A stretch of 31,432 nucleotides of DNA. It comes from Plantago elongata. Lineage: Eukaryota; Streptophyta; Magnoliopsida; Lamiales; Plantaginaceae. Under the pieces are notes generated by a model. The model was not told where the DNA came from. It saw only the letters and a list, made by a program, of their open reading frames with translations, and searched no databases. This document shows, piece after piece, positions 1 through 11,845 of this stretch (positions within the stretch are counted from its first letter, which is position 1; every line of letters starts with the position of its first letter). The stretch lies in assembly GCA_036897095.1 (NCBI GenBank), contig JAYMSP010001501.1, positions 1 through 31,432 of the forward strand, read 5' to 3'. A program made the position numbers and the translations under genes.

Positions 1-20
1 CTTCTATCTTTCAGGTACCT

Positions 21-206
21 GTGGGTAGCCACATGACAATGGCTGGTAGACTAAAAAGCTGGATTTACTCATCAGATTATGCAGGTACATCACACATTAG
101 AGTACTTCTCCCTGCACTAATTGGTTGGTTCATATGGAGTGCTAGAAATGAAGCCAAGTTTGAAGGAATTCCAATCAAAGCTCAGTCTATCATCTTAATT
201 GGTTAG
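21..206 (+). pseudogene. LINE reverse-transcriptase C-terminal remnant
   Basis: The 61-residue reading frame contains the stretch LPALIGWFIWSARNEAKFEG. This is the kind of W-x2-W-x2-RN segment found near the C-terminal end of plant L1-type LINE ORF2 proteins, between the zinc-binding zf-RVT region and any RNase H domain. The frame closes after residue 61 with TAG and has no intact continuation. A weak echo of an RNase H start (W..NVDG) can be read near 745-800, in line with a decayed ORF2 tail. The left part of the element lies outside the window. The family assignment rests on this one motif, so confidence is moderate. No function is expected. Confidence 0.5.
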
Positions 207-1384
207 GCTTCAGTCATCTTAAGTCTTTGTGCAGGGTAGTATTCCTCCCTATCCTTTGTCCCTCAGTTTGTTTGTACATTTAAATCTACATTAGTCTTAT
301 TTTTCAGTTCTTGCATGTATTGTTTGTAATATCTGTGTTCTACAGTGGAAGATGTTTTAGTCTGTGGCTGTGTGTGTTACATCACCACCTGTGTTGGTTT
401 TTGGCATTGAACAGGTCTGTATATTTCATTGCTAAATTGTCATGGCTTCATCATGGATCTTTGCATATTAGAGATGACATTGTTGATATATGGTGGTTGA
501 GTAGAAAAAAGAGAAATGAAGGAGACTGCAAAAGAAAGATATTACAGTCTAAAAAGGAAATTTCTATCAAAGAGGACTGGAAAAAAGGAATATACAGTCT
601 AAAAGAGGCTAAAAACAGAACAAAGAAGGCCCAATTCAATTATTTATCTTGCCCTCTGCAGTTTCCCATGTGTGTTCAGGCTGCTAATTTTTACCATCTT
701 TATGACTTCTGATAGTTTAGAGAATAGTACTTTAGAACTAAAGGGTCCTGCAGATGGGTTTAGGGAAGCTTATATTTGGAATGTGGATGGGTTTATAATC
801 TGTATTGTATCACTCAGTTTCATTCTAATTCTTGTTCAACATGTTCAACCTGCTTTGCTAGAAGGTTTTCAGGCTCCCTTTTGTTATGAAAATTGGTCAC
901 ATGGAGCATTACTTGGTGGATATATTTCTAGAATTTCCCTGTAGAATTTTGATCCGTCAGGTTGCAGACATGGCAGGGAGAATAGTACTTGGGTCAGGCA
1001 CGTCTCTCAAGATCAATGGCTCAAGATGGAAATTATCATACATCAACACAGTTCAGGTACTGCACTAGCACGGATATTTCAAATGTCAAGCACGGTATTT
1101 GTCACGGTACCTGGCACTTCAACTTTGATCTCAAACGTAATTTTTGGCCCCGCACATCCGAGAACACTTTCACCATCTATGCAGGAAGGCATTCTTTTGG
1201 TATCCTTTCCGAGGCTGAGGACACATATTTTGTCACTAGTCTAGATATGCCTCGGATAGGTTTAGTAAATATTTTAAATGGAGGTTCCATAGTGGCTAGA
1301 GTAGCAAGTGTGGAATGTAATTATTTTGCGACTATTGGTGTACGCGGGTTTCTTCAAACCGCCATGATTATTATAAATATATAA
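207..1384 (+). other. Unassigned decayed region with an unrecognised 131-aa ORF
   Basis: This stretch has several overlapping short frames (311-712, 672-944, 886-1068, 989-1384), none with a motif I recognise. The frame at 989-1384 (131 residues) is the longest at the right end. It is rich in aromatic and polar residues, has no signal peptide or membrane segment, and ends just before a small imperfect hairpin (GAGAG..CTCTC near 1390-1405) followed by an A-run. It could be further degenerate LINE sequence, since it follows the LINE tail on the same strand, or an old gene fragment. I do not assign a function. Confidence 0.2.
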
Positions 1385-2240
1385 AACCCGAGAGTCTAGG
1401 CTCTCTTTATTAAAAAAAAGAGAAAGTATTTTACATATTAAATTTCATGTAATGAAACTCATATATATAATAAATATTATTTAATATTAAATTATTATTA
1501 CTATATAGAGGTATAATTACTTAAAACGGGACTGGATGAAGTCTTGGAATAGATAATGTGGAGTTTATTCTTATTTATAACTGGTCTTAAATTACGACCG
1601 AATTTTTTATAACTATAAAAAGTTTATTCCTTTATGAAGTATTCATTTATAGAGCTTTTATATATACATTCTTAAGTTATATTACAAACGTTAGTTTAAC
1701 AACAATAAAATTAATTTATCATTAAAAAATAAGGATAACCAATCTAATTAAATTAAAAGCACAAAGACATACCCTAATTAAAATCTTATAAATATAAAAA
1801 GGTACTATAATATTTTTGTTAATTTGTAATTAGGTGCGTGGATTGGGTTGGTTATCACAACTATTTTTTTTTTTAGATCACATGCCGGTATTCACTTGAA
1901 ATAACAATTCAAAAGACGATCGTTGTATTGTGAACAAAAATTGTATATCATCACGCTAAATGTACAATATTTGGTGTGAAATATGTATCATGTGAAGTTT
2001 TTATTTGTATAAATTTAAGAAGTTTGAGTAAAAAAATAATGTATATAGATAAAGTAATAAATGTATAGTAAAATGAATTGATAAAGTATGTAAGAGAATG
2101 ATTAAAGTATTAATAATGGAGATAGCGAGCTTCTATAGAAGGAAATAAAAAGTTTTAAATGAAACGGGAAAAATTGAAAAGGATTTAGTGGAACGGATGG
2201 ATGGAGTATAAACGAATTGTACGATTGCTGCACTGACTCT
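1385..2240. other. AT-rich intergenic stretch, possible MITE remnant at its right end
   Basis: No coding frame of note. The right part (about 2000-2210) is purine-rich and ends in a GGAACGGATGGATGGAGTA-like block at about 2190-2210. That resembles the degenerate right terminus of plant Stowaway (Tc1/mariner) MITEs, which end in a CGGAGGGAG-type inverted repeat next to a TA target site. I could not find a convincing matching left terminus, so this is at best a truncated copy. Confidence 0.3.
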
Positions 2241-2246
2241 AGACTA

Positions 2247-2417
2247 GGCCCATATCTTTAAATCGACTTCTCGACACCGATTGGACTTGGACCTATACAG
2301 ACACAAAGCCCATTATGATGTGAAGAGCCCAAATGCTTATAAAAACTAACTAAAATGAGCATATATAAAGCCCATTAGGATCTCTAGTCCAATGGTTACA
2401 CAAAGCCCATTAGCCCA
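2247..2417. promoter_or_regulatory. Cluster of six site II (TGGGCY) elements
   Basis: Six motifs read as TGGGCC/TGGGCT on the minus strand lie at 2247-2252, 2307-2312, 2326-2331, 2369-2374, 2404-2409 and 2412-2417. Three of them share the longer word AAGCCCATTA. In plants, TGGGCY site II elements bind TCP factors and cluster in promoters of ribosomal, mitochondrial and cell-cycle genes. Plus-strand TATA-like words lie at about 2337-2345 and 2362-2369. No recognisable gene starts within 1 kb on either side; the SAUR gene to the right ends toward this cluster. It may belong to a lost gene, a non-coding transcript, or a repeat. The motifs are certain; the promoter function is inference. Confidence 0.4.
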
Positions 2418-2460
2418 AAGTCCTCATAATTTACAGATCATTCGAACCAATTATATTCGG

Positions 2461-2910
2461 TCACTTTTTCTCATTCATTTTCTGACAAAAGAAACCAATT
2501 ATTGGTATCACCTGGAATAATAATTATTTAAAAAGATCTTAGTACAACGTATTTCCAAAATAGTAATCAATATACATATATTAGCTGGAAATAATATTTC
2601 TCCACAAATGAACTGTTGTCAACTGAAAAGTGTCAACAAAAAATGAATTTCCATCAACTGAATCAACAAGAATGTCTCTACTAGCTCATCATTTACAAAA
2701 TCAAAGACAACTTGACCTCATCATCACCCTCAATATTTTGCACCCAACCCGATCAGAACTCGGGACGACTCGGTGGTAACTCGCCCACTTTGTAGCCATC
2801 TCCATCATGTGGAACAGTCCTCACTCAAAAGTGACTCACTCCGTTCCTACAATCCACGTTAAAAAAATGAGAGCCACTCAAACTCGAGCGAGTTAACTCA
2901 GGACCATCAA
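2461..2910. other. SAUR 3' flank
   Basis: Non-coding. It directly follows the stop codon of the minus-strand SAUR gene (stop at 2911-2913) and should contain its 3' untranslated region. I see no clear boundary or further gene. The part next to the gene (about 2700-2910) is less AT-rich than the rest. Confidence 0.4.
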
Positions 2911-3348
2911 TCACCAAATGGACTTATTGGAAACCCCATTCAAAAGAGGCCTAGAATCAGCCCAAAAATCAAGGTTGCTTCTCAGGCCCGCACTGCAACA
3001 TCTTTCGAAGTCCTCAAAGCTCATGTAACAGGCCGATTTTGACTCAACTCGGCCCAAATACCTGATAATATCTTCAAAGTGGGTCTCATCACAAGGAATA
3101 GCTAATGGGCCATTGTTGGTAAACCCATACTCTTCCTCAGCCTGGACCAATAGTTTCTTGAACAAGGGGTGGTTCAGGTACGCAGTACGAATCACAAATC
3201 TCTTATAACTTGAGCCAACCGTTACCGCCACGTGCCCTGACGGCACGTCGGTTGGTGCTCGGCCGGTAGCCATCGCAGCCTTCTTTCGCCACCTACGGAG
3301 CATCTGGCGGAGTTGTACAATGTGTCGGATTTTGCTACAAGAAGCCAT
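2911..3348 (-). CDS. SAUR family protein, SAUR49-like (small auxin up RNA)
   Basis: A 145-residue intronless gene. The SAUR domain spans residues about 34-98: it opens with DVPSGHVAVTVG and continues through RFVIRTAYLNHPLF, AEEEYGF and GPLAIPCDE. The basic N-terminal segment (LRQMLRRWRKK, about 13-23) is the usual putative calmodulin-binding helix. A C-terminal tail ends in DSRPLLNGVSNKSIW, close to the tail of Arabidopsis SAUR49 (At4g34750), and it separates this protein from short SAUR19-type members. SAUR proteins of this kind typically inhibit PP2C.D phosphatases, raising plasma-membrane H+-ATPase activity and promoting expansion growth; that role is family knowledge. I chose the Met at 3346-3348. 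The in-frame Met at 3454-3456 lies only about 24 bases from the TATA box, at or before the expected transcript start. The frame is intact and no lesion is seen. The coding part contains a CACGTG word, probably incidental. Confidence 0.93.
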   Translation of the reverse strand: MASCSKIRHIVQLRQMLRRWRKKAAMATGRAPTDVPSGHVAVTVGSSYKRFVIRTAYLNHPLFKKLLVQAEEEYGFTNNGPLAIPCDETHFEDIIRYLGRVESKSACYMSFEDFERCCSAGLRSNLDFWADSRPLLNGVSNKSIW

Positions 3349-3478
3349 TATTGTTTGGTTTGGAGGAAATTTGGAGACCAAGATTGTGAAATAAAGTGTT
3401 GTGTAAGAGAAGAAAGAATGTGTTGCGTTGATTGTAGTGAGAAAATGAGAGGGCATTGAATGATAGGAGAGAGTTGGA

Positions 3479-3487
3479 TTTATATAG
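3479..3487 (-). promoter_or_regulatory. SAUR TATA box
   Basis: On the minus strand the sequence reads CTATATAAA, a canonical plant TATA box. Its position predicts a transcript start near 3445-3455 and a leader of about 100 bases before the chosen ATG at 3348. A TGGGCC-containing word lies a little further upstream (about 3535-3540), with a TGTCGT word (an auxin-response-like TGTC core) near 3545-3555. The auxin link is suggestive only. Confidence 0.7.
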
Positions 3488-3549
3488 TGTTGGGGGTAAT
3501 GGTATGCCCTTTGTTTCTAGTTGTAATTACAATAATGGGCCTGAGTAAC

Positions 3550-6000
3550 GACACTTTTGCTGCTTGTTTTTAAATGAATGGATTGGCTGCCTGCACATGG
3601 TGGTGAAACAAATTAAGAGTACGGTAACTTAATCCCCGTCCCCGTCATTCATGGAATTAATCATCTTTTGGATTTGGATGTAAGTACGACGTGAGTTTCC
3701 AACATCGTTTAAAAGTAGATAAAGTTTAATTACTAGGCTAGTGATTATATGTCATACGTGGTAAGATTGTGTTATCTTCATCTTCACATTTATCCAGTTC
3801 AATTCGATTCCTTTAATTCAGTTTACTTCTATTTAGTTATATTTTATATTATATGATCACTTTCATTTAATTCTGTTCAGGTAATTAATATTCCAAATTA
3901 AAGAATATAACCTAATTGAGTAGTTCCCACGATATATTATCTTTACAAAGTACTAATCTTACTCCTTTTCTTTTCTTTTTTAACTTGCAATGTATTTTAT
4001 TATCACATCTACTTATACACTATTAATATACTTCTTTTGAGTTCAATGTATTATCGTTTGCTGTAAGATTGATATGTAAAAAGAATTGTAATGTTGGTGT
4101 TTGTATTGGTGGATGGTAGATTAAAAAATTTATAGTTGGAAACGGTATGTTTTGAGATTCAATTAATATATTCTCCAGACTATTATTTTACTAAAATTAT
4201 TTTCTCTATTAGTAATTCCAGACTATTTGAAATAATTAAATTAAAAGTCGAACATAATTTAATATTATCCTGACGTGATGAACAATCGTTTGAATTTATT
4301 ATTAGTAGTGGTGTTATATTGAATATTTATTTCCATTTCTAAGGAAGTATCTATATATATTTAAAAAATCAGTTGGTATTCTATCAATTTTGTATAGAAT
4401 CAAAGTTAAGAATAATGAATGGGGTAATTTTTTTCCAACTTTTATTTTTTCAAGTCATAAATTACATGAAAGGAAAGAAATCATTGTTTGATTTGGTCAT
4501 CCTTTCAATTCCAATTTTATTTGTGTTCTTCTTTTTCAATTAAACTTATAGCTAATTTTTAGTATTTTACAACTAACATAATCATCTATTACTCCATAAG
4601 TATAGTTTTTATTATATTTCATATAACTTAATCTACAAAAAATATATAATTATTTTGAACGTATATTTGAATTCTTCATGACAAGACGAATCCATAGACA
4701 TCAATCTTGAATATATACTATTATTAACTAGAAATTGTATAACACGTTGTTACATGTTATATTCTATCGGTGTCAATTATTAACATTCTCTCCCAAATTA
4801 TAAACCATGTGAATCGAATAAATGGACAACTTTGTGCTTGTATCACATTTTATACATAAGAATAACTTAATTTCTAATCTTAACTACTTGAGGGTCATCT
4901 ATAGCAAGATTAAATTTTTACAATTAACAATAAAAAAATACTTTATTCATATTTCATAATATATAGGAATGGAGAAAGAGAGGCTTGAAGTTTAAACTAT
5001 GCATAAAATGCACCTCACAATAACAGTTGCTTCACATATAAAATTATTAAATAACTTGAAATATGCAAAAGACCATTAAGAATTTGTTTAAAGGTTCTAA
5101 AGATTACCCAGTATAAATAGTCAATTAACAATTAAAATAGAAATCAAATTTAACAACATAGTTGATTTCTTACACATAAAAACATCATCAATAACAAAAA
5201 AAAAAAATCATTTGAAACGAACAATATCATGCATGAACAAAATAAATACAGTAGATAATGCCTCCATAATAATTTTACTAGATTCGATAAAAGCATTTTA
5301 CAATCGGATCAATCTGGTCCATTAGCTAACGAATCGGATAACAAATATAATTTTTGTCTATCTGTTATGAACAGATCATTCCGATATTCATAATCCGTGC
5401 TTTGTTTTATTTATTTTATTTTATATTACGTACCAATACACCAAATTTACCCTAATTAATCAAAATATAATTAAGAAAGATATGCATATCTGAATCATTT
5501 AGTCTGGTTTTCAAACTTTTTATGTGTATTTCGAATACTTGAACATTTGTTGTTTGGTGTTCTCTCCTGATTTCTATCGTTTTGTTTTTGTTCATCATTT
5601 TATTGTTCAATTAATGTTGAAAAATATTTTTTTAATTAAATTTCATGGATAACAGAGATACACGGAGTTATCTGTTATATGATCCGCTCTAAATAGATTG
5701 GATAACAAATAGACATTTCTTCATCCATGACTGGAGATAGAATATCTAGTAGACGGATCAAATATTATTCAATATGTCAGTTGTGCAACCCTAAACGGAA
5801 CGTAAAAAGTATAAAATATAAGATAGTTTCAACTTGAAAACACTATTTTGAAGAGTAATTACAACACGCGTGATATACAAAGGTTCAGGTATTTCCTTCT
5901 CCTATTCATTACTTACTAGGTTAGGAGTTAGGACTATAGTAGCCCTCAACGTAAATGATTTTGGTTAAATGTATTCAGTGCTTGCCTTATGGTCCATATT
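3550..6000. other. AT-rich intergenic region, no gene seen
   Basis: No frame with recognisable protein content on either strand. The part nearest 3550 is upstream DNA of the SAUR gene. At about 5320-5770 there are repeated words of the type CGGATAACA / TGTTATCCG in both orientations, which may mark a degenerate inverted-repeat transposon. Otherwise I see only simple AT-rich sequence. Confidence 0.5.
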
Positions 6001-7568
6001 TCATTATGGACATGAAGAAAATTTTACTGTTTTTGCACCATAAATGTATACCTTAAGCTATTCCATGGTCTAAGTGGTTCATTTAGTTTTGTAGCCACAA
6101 AAATGAGTGATAATATAGATTTTCTTAATGAAAGAAAATATATAAGTTTGCTTAAGTATTCTATTATAAAGTGTACTCTATTATAAAGTTTTTTTTAAAG
6201 TAAAATACTAATTATTAAAGTATTAATATGAGTAATTTTTATCTTTCTTTTGATGGTATGCTAAAGTTTTTTGAATGTCTTTAATCATTCAGCTTATGTT
6301 AAGGACTTCTAATTGCTTTAGTATATCTTAAAGACAATGGGAGCAAATTTTATCTTGTATAATATGCTAGTGACTTAAGTTTTTATTGATCTCCAACATC
6401 CTCAAATGGATTATGGTGAAACATCTACCGTTTAACGACATTTGAGTTTCACAGAGGCAACAAGTGATTTTTCACTATAGAATTGTCTGGTAAAGTCGAA
6501 GTTGATAATTTTTTCGTAGGACTTAAGCCTTGGATATTAGTGTCACTAAGATCATTTTTCAGTGGTCTTACCAATACTAAGATATATTTGAAACATATTA
6601 TGTGGAAGCTATATACCTACATATGTATAACTTTTGCATTGAACAGTTTTATTACATTTGTTATTAATTTTTTCCTTAATATATATGTTAATTTGTTAAT
6701 GGAAATATAAGGTTGATATTATAAGAACTCTTGCTTGAGTTATGTTGATGCTGCAATTTGTTGTCATTTTAATAAGATTAGTGAACCAAGAATTATAGTT
6801 GACTTGCAAAGTAGAACTTACAGTGAGCTAGTCATACAGAAATTGCATTTGCCAATTGAGTAGATATGATATGCACTTCATTTTCTAATCTACCATTTGG
6901 GTAAATGTTAACTAGTTATGGATCAATTACATATACATTCAGTTTAGGATTTTTTCCTAAAGGTCTCAAGTTTATTCATTCCTTAAGGCGACCACTAAAG
7001 AATTCTACAAATACTGCTCTTAAGTGTTTTCTCCAAGAACAATCCTGCAGTAGTAGAATTTTATATATCGACATACAATGCCTCATATTAATAAGAGCAT
7101 TAAGGGATTGAGGTATCCATAAAGTTATAAGTATTGCTACAACTCATGATTGTTTCTTACCGGTACTTTAGTTTTACAATCATGAGATATTGTATACCTT
7201 TAATCATTCGTATAAGTTGCTCTTTGGTCTATAGACATATAGTGAATAAAGTTTAAATTGAAGTTTAATCTTGGAGTTATATTTGCGCATAGTAAAGTTT
7301 ATCCGTTGAGATAATATAAAGTTGTACCAGAATATGCATGCAATAATTCATTCATAAAGATAAGATGCTCATTTAGCGTTGTTTTAAAGATGATTGTGCA
7401 TGTGATCATGGAAGGGATGGTTTATGAGCTTTGAACTTAATAGTTATGGTTCTTTCATGATTATTCTTTAAAATAGCGGAAGTGTTGTGAATATCATTAG
7501 AAATAAATATTTTTGGCCATATTAAGTTTGCTAGACATTGATAAGTGTTATGGGATCAAGTGGGAGAA
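6001..7568 (+). mobile_element. Degenerate 3' internal part of a Ty1/copia element
   Basis: The region holds only short meaningless frames (for example 6483-6710 and 6905-7111). It leads directly into a purine-rich tract reading CAAGTGGGAGAA at about 7557-7568, followed by TGTTAG. That arrangement is the polypurine tract and 3' LTR start of plant Ty1/copia elements. No integrase, RT or RNase H motif could be read, so either this is the non-coding stretch downstream of pol, or the coding part is lost. The left boundary is arbitrary. A hairpin with 11-base arms (CTCATGATTGT at 7143-7153, ACAATCATGAG at 7176-7186) lies inside. Confidence 0.4.
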
Positions 7569-8276
7569 TGTTAGAATTTTCTTATATTTTGTGGTCCACA
7601 TTAACACTTATTATTTAGTTTAATTGTCTAGTGATTTATTTTTATTAGAATTTAAGAAGTTATTCTTATTAATTAGGATTGTACCCTGGTGGATGGAAGA
7701 GTCCTAGTCAAACCCAAAATATGAGTCATGTCCTAGCCTTTAAATAAAATGTCTGTTAGAATCATTGGTACAACTTCATACAATACAAAGAAAAGTAATA
7801 GAATTCAGAAAATCCATATTCCACCACTACTCTTGTGGTGTTTGTTTTGTAGGTATTATGGATTTATTGTAGCAGCAATACTGTAGCAGCACATTCACCG
7901 AATTAAGCATAAGTAAAATTTGGAACGTGTTTTGAGGTAAGTCTTGATTTCACAGTTTTTACTTATAACGAGAATCATTAATATCCCGAATTTCAAAAAG
8001 AAAACATATAATAAATCTCTACATCGATCAATAATAAACTCCTCATCTCACACTTTTCCGATCACTTATAACATATTACGTCGTAATTTGGATTACCTTT
8101 CGAGTATAATATGTATTATCACAAGTCAAACCTTAAAAAGAATAATGTGATCGGCCGCAAAGTTTGTGAAGACAGCAATAAAGCAAGAATAAGGTGGCCC
8201 TTTAGGCGCACGAATTCTACAAAACTGTAAAGTCCAAATCCTTCACATGTTCGGTTTGTGATTAATGCCACTAACA
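7569..8276 (+). repeat. Candidate Ty1/copia 3' LTR
   Basis: The LTR start is well supported: TGTTAGAATTTTC immediately follows the polypurine tract. A TATA-like word (TTTAAATAAA, about 7738-7748) precedes a stretch suited to an R region. A short internal duplication (TGTAGCAGCA twice) lies at about 7867-7891. The right end is uncertain. The word CTAACA at 8271-8276 is the exact inverse of the starting TGTTAG and would give a 708-base LTR, but no matching 5' LTR is in the window to confirm it. Confidence 0.4.
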
Positions 8277-10640
8277 TTACAATAATTTTATGAGATATAT
8301 TACTATTTAAACCAATTTTACATTATATACTTAATTATTAATATTACATTATTATTTTTATATGTTAATATATACACTAGATATGCATTATTTGCATTTT
8401 TAATTATTTTTTAAATATATAGTATTTGTAACTAAAATATAATACCAGTTGTAAAATTAAATAACATGTAATGTTGATCCATGTATTAAAAAGTTAAATC
8501 ATTTTAAAAGTTGATCAATTAATATAAATAAATGTATCTATTTAATAAAAGTTGAGAACTAATATTTTTTAGGATATTATGTATCTATTTCTTTTGTAAT
8601 TTTTTGGTCTAGAGTATTAGTTGTACTTTTGATTCTTATTAATAGAGATTTTATCGTTTAAAGAAATATATATAAATAAATGTAATCCTTTCTGTTTCTC
8701 CAAGAGGTAGTTGGTTTTGGCTCTTTGCTAGTACAGATTCCTCTCTTAATTAATCCCATCCAAGATATAAAGAAAAAGACACACTTTTGCATTTCAAATA
8801 GTTTCTTATCCTGGATATAGCTCCATCAACCATGTGCAAGAGTGACCCATTTTATCCTTCTCTTTAGGAAATTCTTAGCTAGCAACCAAAACTTATGATT
8901 TGTTAATAGATTTTTAGTCCTTGATTTGGTACAACTTAATCAGTGATTATGATAGGGTATTATGAGCTCTATCAACTATGTCTAGACATGTGGCAGTATT
9001 AATATGATTTGCTTCATTCAATCATTCTTATGACATCTCTCAAGTCTTAATCCAACATCTACTAAATCTACATATTTATCATTTTCCCAAGGAAATTATC
9101 TGAGTGCAGGGGAGTTGTATACTTGAGGGTGTTTATTCAATTGCAATTATCAGAACTAAACTAATCTGATCTGGATTGGATTACAATATAACATATAACT
9201 AAGCATAATAAGAACACATCTAATTATGAATATGCATGTATGTTTAGAGTTGGAATGATATATTCACTTGCATATATAGAGAGTGCATTACACACACTAT
9301 TATTAGAGCAAGTGTATATATAATTTAGAAAAATATAAAGTATATTTGTAGAATTTCAAGAACATAAAGTACATTCGTGCATTTTTTAAATAATATGAGG
9401 TGCATTTGTACATTTTGCTCGAGTTAACCTCTAGAAACACGGGCTTAAAAAGGTCAATCTGAATGGAGTTCTTTTACGATCGATGAAGTGAGCCTCATAT
9501 TTTGTGGAGCCAATAGCATAAAGCCAAGTTAATCACATTAGGGAATGCATCTCCCTGTAAAATGTAGAAGGCACGTGAAATTTGAAAATAAGAGTCCCAC
9601 CCACCACCATGATATAGAAAAATCATCATGTTATAGTTCAATGGTTTCAGCCTATTTGAGCCCCAACACATGTAATGGGATTACATTTCCAAGCACATTT
9701 TTCTTAATATGCATTATGACACCTCATTTGTAAGTTGTATAGTAGTGATTACATTTTAATCTATTATAACCAATGAGTTTCAGTGCGAATGTGAATTAAT
9801 CATAATTAAATTCCATAACAAATTACTGAATAGTTTAAATTTTCACTATATAATTTTATTATAATATATTTTAAGAGTAATTCGAGATCAATGCCGATGA
9901 AAGTCAAAATGAAAAACTTATAAAAATACAAAAATTATAATTGTTTTATATATCTTACAATATACTTTTTTCGTCATGAACTCAACTTCTACTTTTCGTT
10001 TTAGTTCATTCCAAATTTAACATCTTACTTTTTAAATAAAAAATACACTTCCTACTATCTTCACATTTCTTCTACTTTTACATATTTCATACTGCATCCA
10101 GTCTATTTTTTTCTTTGTGTACTTTATTTTTTATTTAATTTACTATATATTTTATTTTATTCACTTAATTAATCTTTAAATTTATATCTGAACTAATGGA
10201 AGTTGAATCAGAGTAGTAATTAACTTTGTGTAAAACATTTATCGAATTAACAGATCCCGTGGTCCAAACTCGGAGAGGAAGATGATATGTAGCATACCAA
10301 TGATTACTTTATTCTCTGACTAGAATTGAACTTTTCCCAGTTTCCAACAGAGATAGATGAGAATAACTATTTCTCATACGGGACTTTCGGATTTTGGCAC
10401 AATTTGTTTAACTATTCTCCAATTTTGTTGTGTTCATTATGATTATCGTTATCAATTTCTCTTATTTAATGCATATAAGCAGGGCGCCCTGCCTATAAAA
10501 AACTCATAAAACTTTCATAATTTAGAAAATGTTTGCAAAGTTTTCCAAAAAGTTAAATAATTGTTTTGATTAAAAAATCGAGACAATTTTAATTAAAATT
10601 GAACTTTTATATAATTACATTTAATTTTTATTTTCAAAAC
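8277..10640. other. AT-rich intergenic region, no gene seen
   Basis: No supported coding region. A frame at 9545-9733 has no recognisable content. The stretch contains one small tandem repeat (9331-9416, listed separately), a short hairpin ATGTAAT..ATTACAT near 9670-9687, and pyrimidine-rich AT sequence around 9960-10150 that resembles common plant MITE interior sequence without clear ends. Confidence 0.5.
9331..9416. repeat. Imperfect 3 x ~30-bp tandem repeat
   Basis: Three successive blocks starting near 9331, 9361 and 9391 share the pattern AAnATrAAGTryATTyGTrnATTT. The period is about 30 bases. The copies differ at many positions, so the array is old. Confidence 0.4.
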
Positions 10641-10698
10641 AAAAATAGTAGGCGTAGCAATTAAGTGACATGGAAAGGAAAATACAAAGTATCCTAGA

Positions 10699-11845
10699 AT
10701 GCCGAGGAAAAAGACGACGACCCTGACTGAATTGGTGGCTCGGAGACTGGTGGGTAGGCCAAGGAAATATCTGGCAACCGCCATTACTTCCTCTATTCCG
10801 TCGACTTTGGATGCTAGGGAAGATTGTGTGACACGTTCGATCGGTACTATATCGGAGGTTTTGCAACAACAAGGTACGACTATGGTGGCCGGAAATCAGA
10901 GGGATGATGAAATTGAGAAGGATACTTCGTCTACTGCGACTGGAGATGGATTGGATTCTGCTGGAGAAGAAGCGGAGGGTGAGACGATTTCAAGGGACGA
11001 AGGTAATGAACAACAAATTGACCCAATACTGGTGGCTGGTACACAACATGAAGAAATAAATTCAGAACTGATGCGTGTTGTTCCGACTGTGGTTCCGGCA
11101 CCAGTCCCCTCACCTTGGATTGATATAATCCGGGGAAATCGTGCCCCTGATCGTGGCATGAATATTACCTACTGCCCTCCTTCTATGGTCGATGGAGAGA
11201 TAATTGTCGAAATTGATGATGAAGATATACAGAAGGAACTTGAATTTTGGCAACATTCTCTCATTATGTATGTTTCCGATAATTCCCTGTCCATGAACGT
11301 TGTGAAAAATTGCATGATTAAAGTTTGGAATTTTATTGCTCTTCCTGACCTATACCACAATGAAGAAGGCTTCTTCATTATCATATTTAAATCAGAAGAC
11401 GGTAAGAAGGTAGTAGACTTGGGAGGACCGTACTATATTTATGGTAGACCTATGATTTTACGACCATGGACCATAAATTTTGAACTTAAGGAAGATATGC
11501 TTAGAATGACGCAAAAAGCTTGGATAAAATTGCTAGAGTGATTGGCGAACCAAAATTTGCTAATGAATGCACAGCCAAAGAGTTAAGGATATCCTATGCA
11601 CGAATACTTATAGAGGTGGATATCACTCAGGAAATGAGACAATGGATCATGATAAAGGATAAACAGGGGAACCAATTCAAACATGCAGTTGAATACAAGT
11701 GGAAGCCGTTATTCTGTCAAAAGTGTTAGAAGGTTGGACACGCTTGTGGGATTCAAAGGAAGCAACCGTCGGGGCGGGACACACATCAGCTGGATAAGCA
11801 GATGGGTCAAACCAATGGTGCTGGAAATGAAGAACGAGTACCCAA
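10699..11845 (+). pseudogene. LINE ORF1-like gene, DUF4283 plus zinc knuckle, broken
   Basis: The first frame (10699-11541, 280 residues) starts with a basic MPRKKTTT segment and an acidic low-complexity part. From about residue 175 it has a DUF4283 domain: FWQHSLIMYV, IKVWNF, GFFIIIFKSEDGKKVVDLGGPYY, then RPMILRPW. After the Trp near 11520 the frame breaks: about a dozen or more codons expected in this family are missing and reading shifts by two. The second frame (11520-11729) continues the ORF1 logic with IARVIGEPKFANECTAKE and then FCQKC. A TAG at 11727-11729 interrupts a CCHC-type zinc knuckle, whose His and last Cys follow in frame (KVGHAC). Plant L1-type LINE ORF1 proteins of this kind bind RNA and accompany ORF2, which is absent here. 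The fragment ends abruptly near 11845, where sequence of opposite orientation begins. Confidence 0.8.

Noticed and set aside
3349..3456. N-terminal extension of the SAUR protein from an upstream in-frame Met
   Set aside because: The upstream Met lies only about 24 bases from the TATA box, at or before the transcript start, and the extra 36 residues do not resemble SAUR N-termini.
6483..7111. Frames at 6483-6710 and 6905-7111 as small genes
   Set aside because: Both are AT-rich chance frames in the degenerate copia region, with no motif or promoter.
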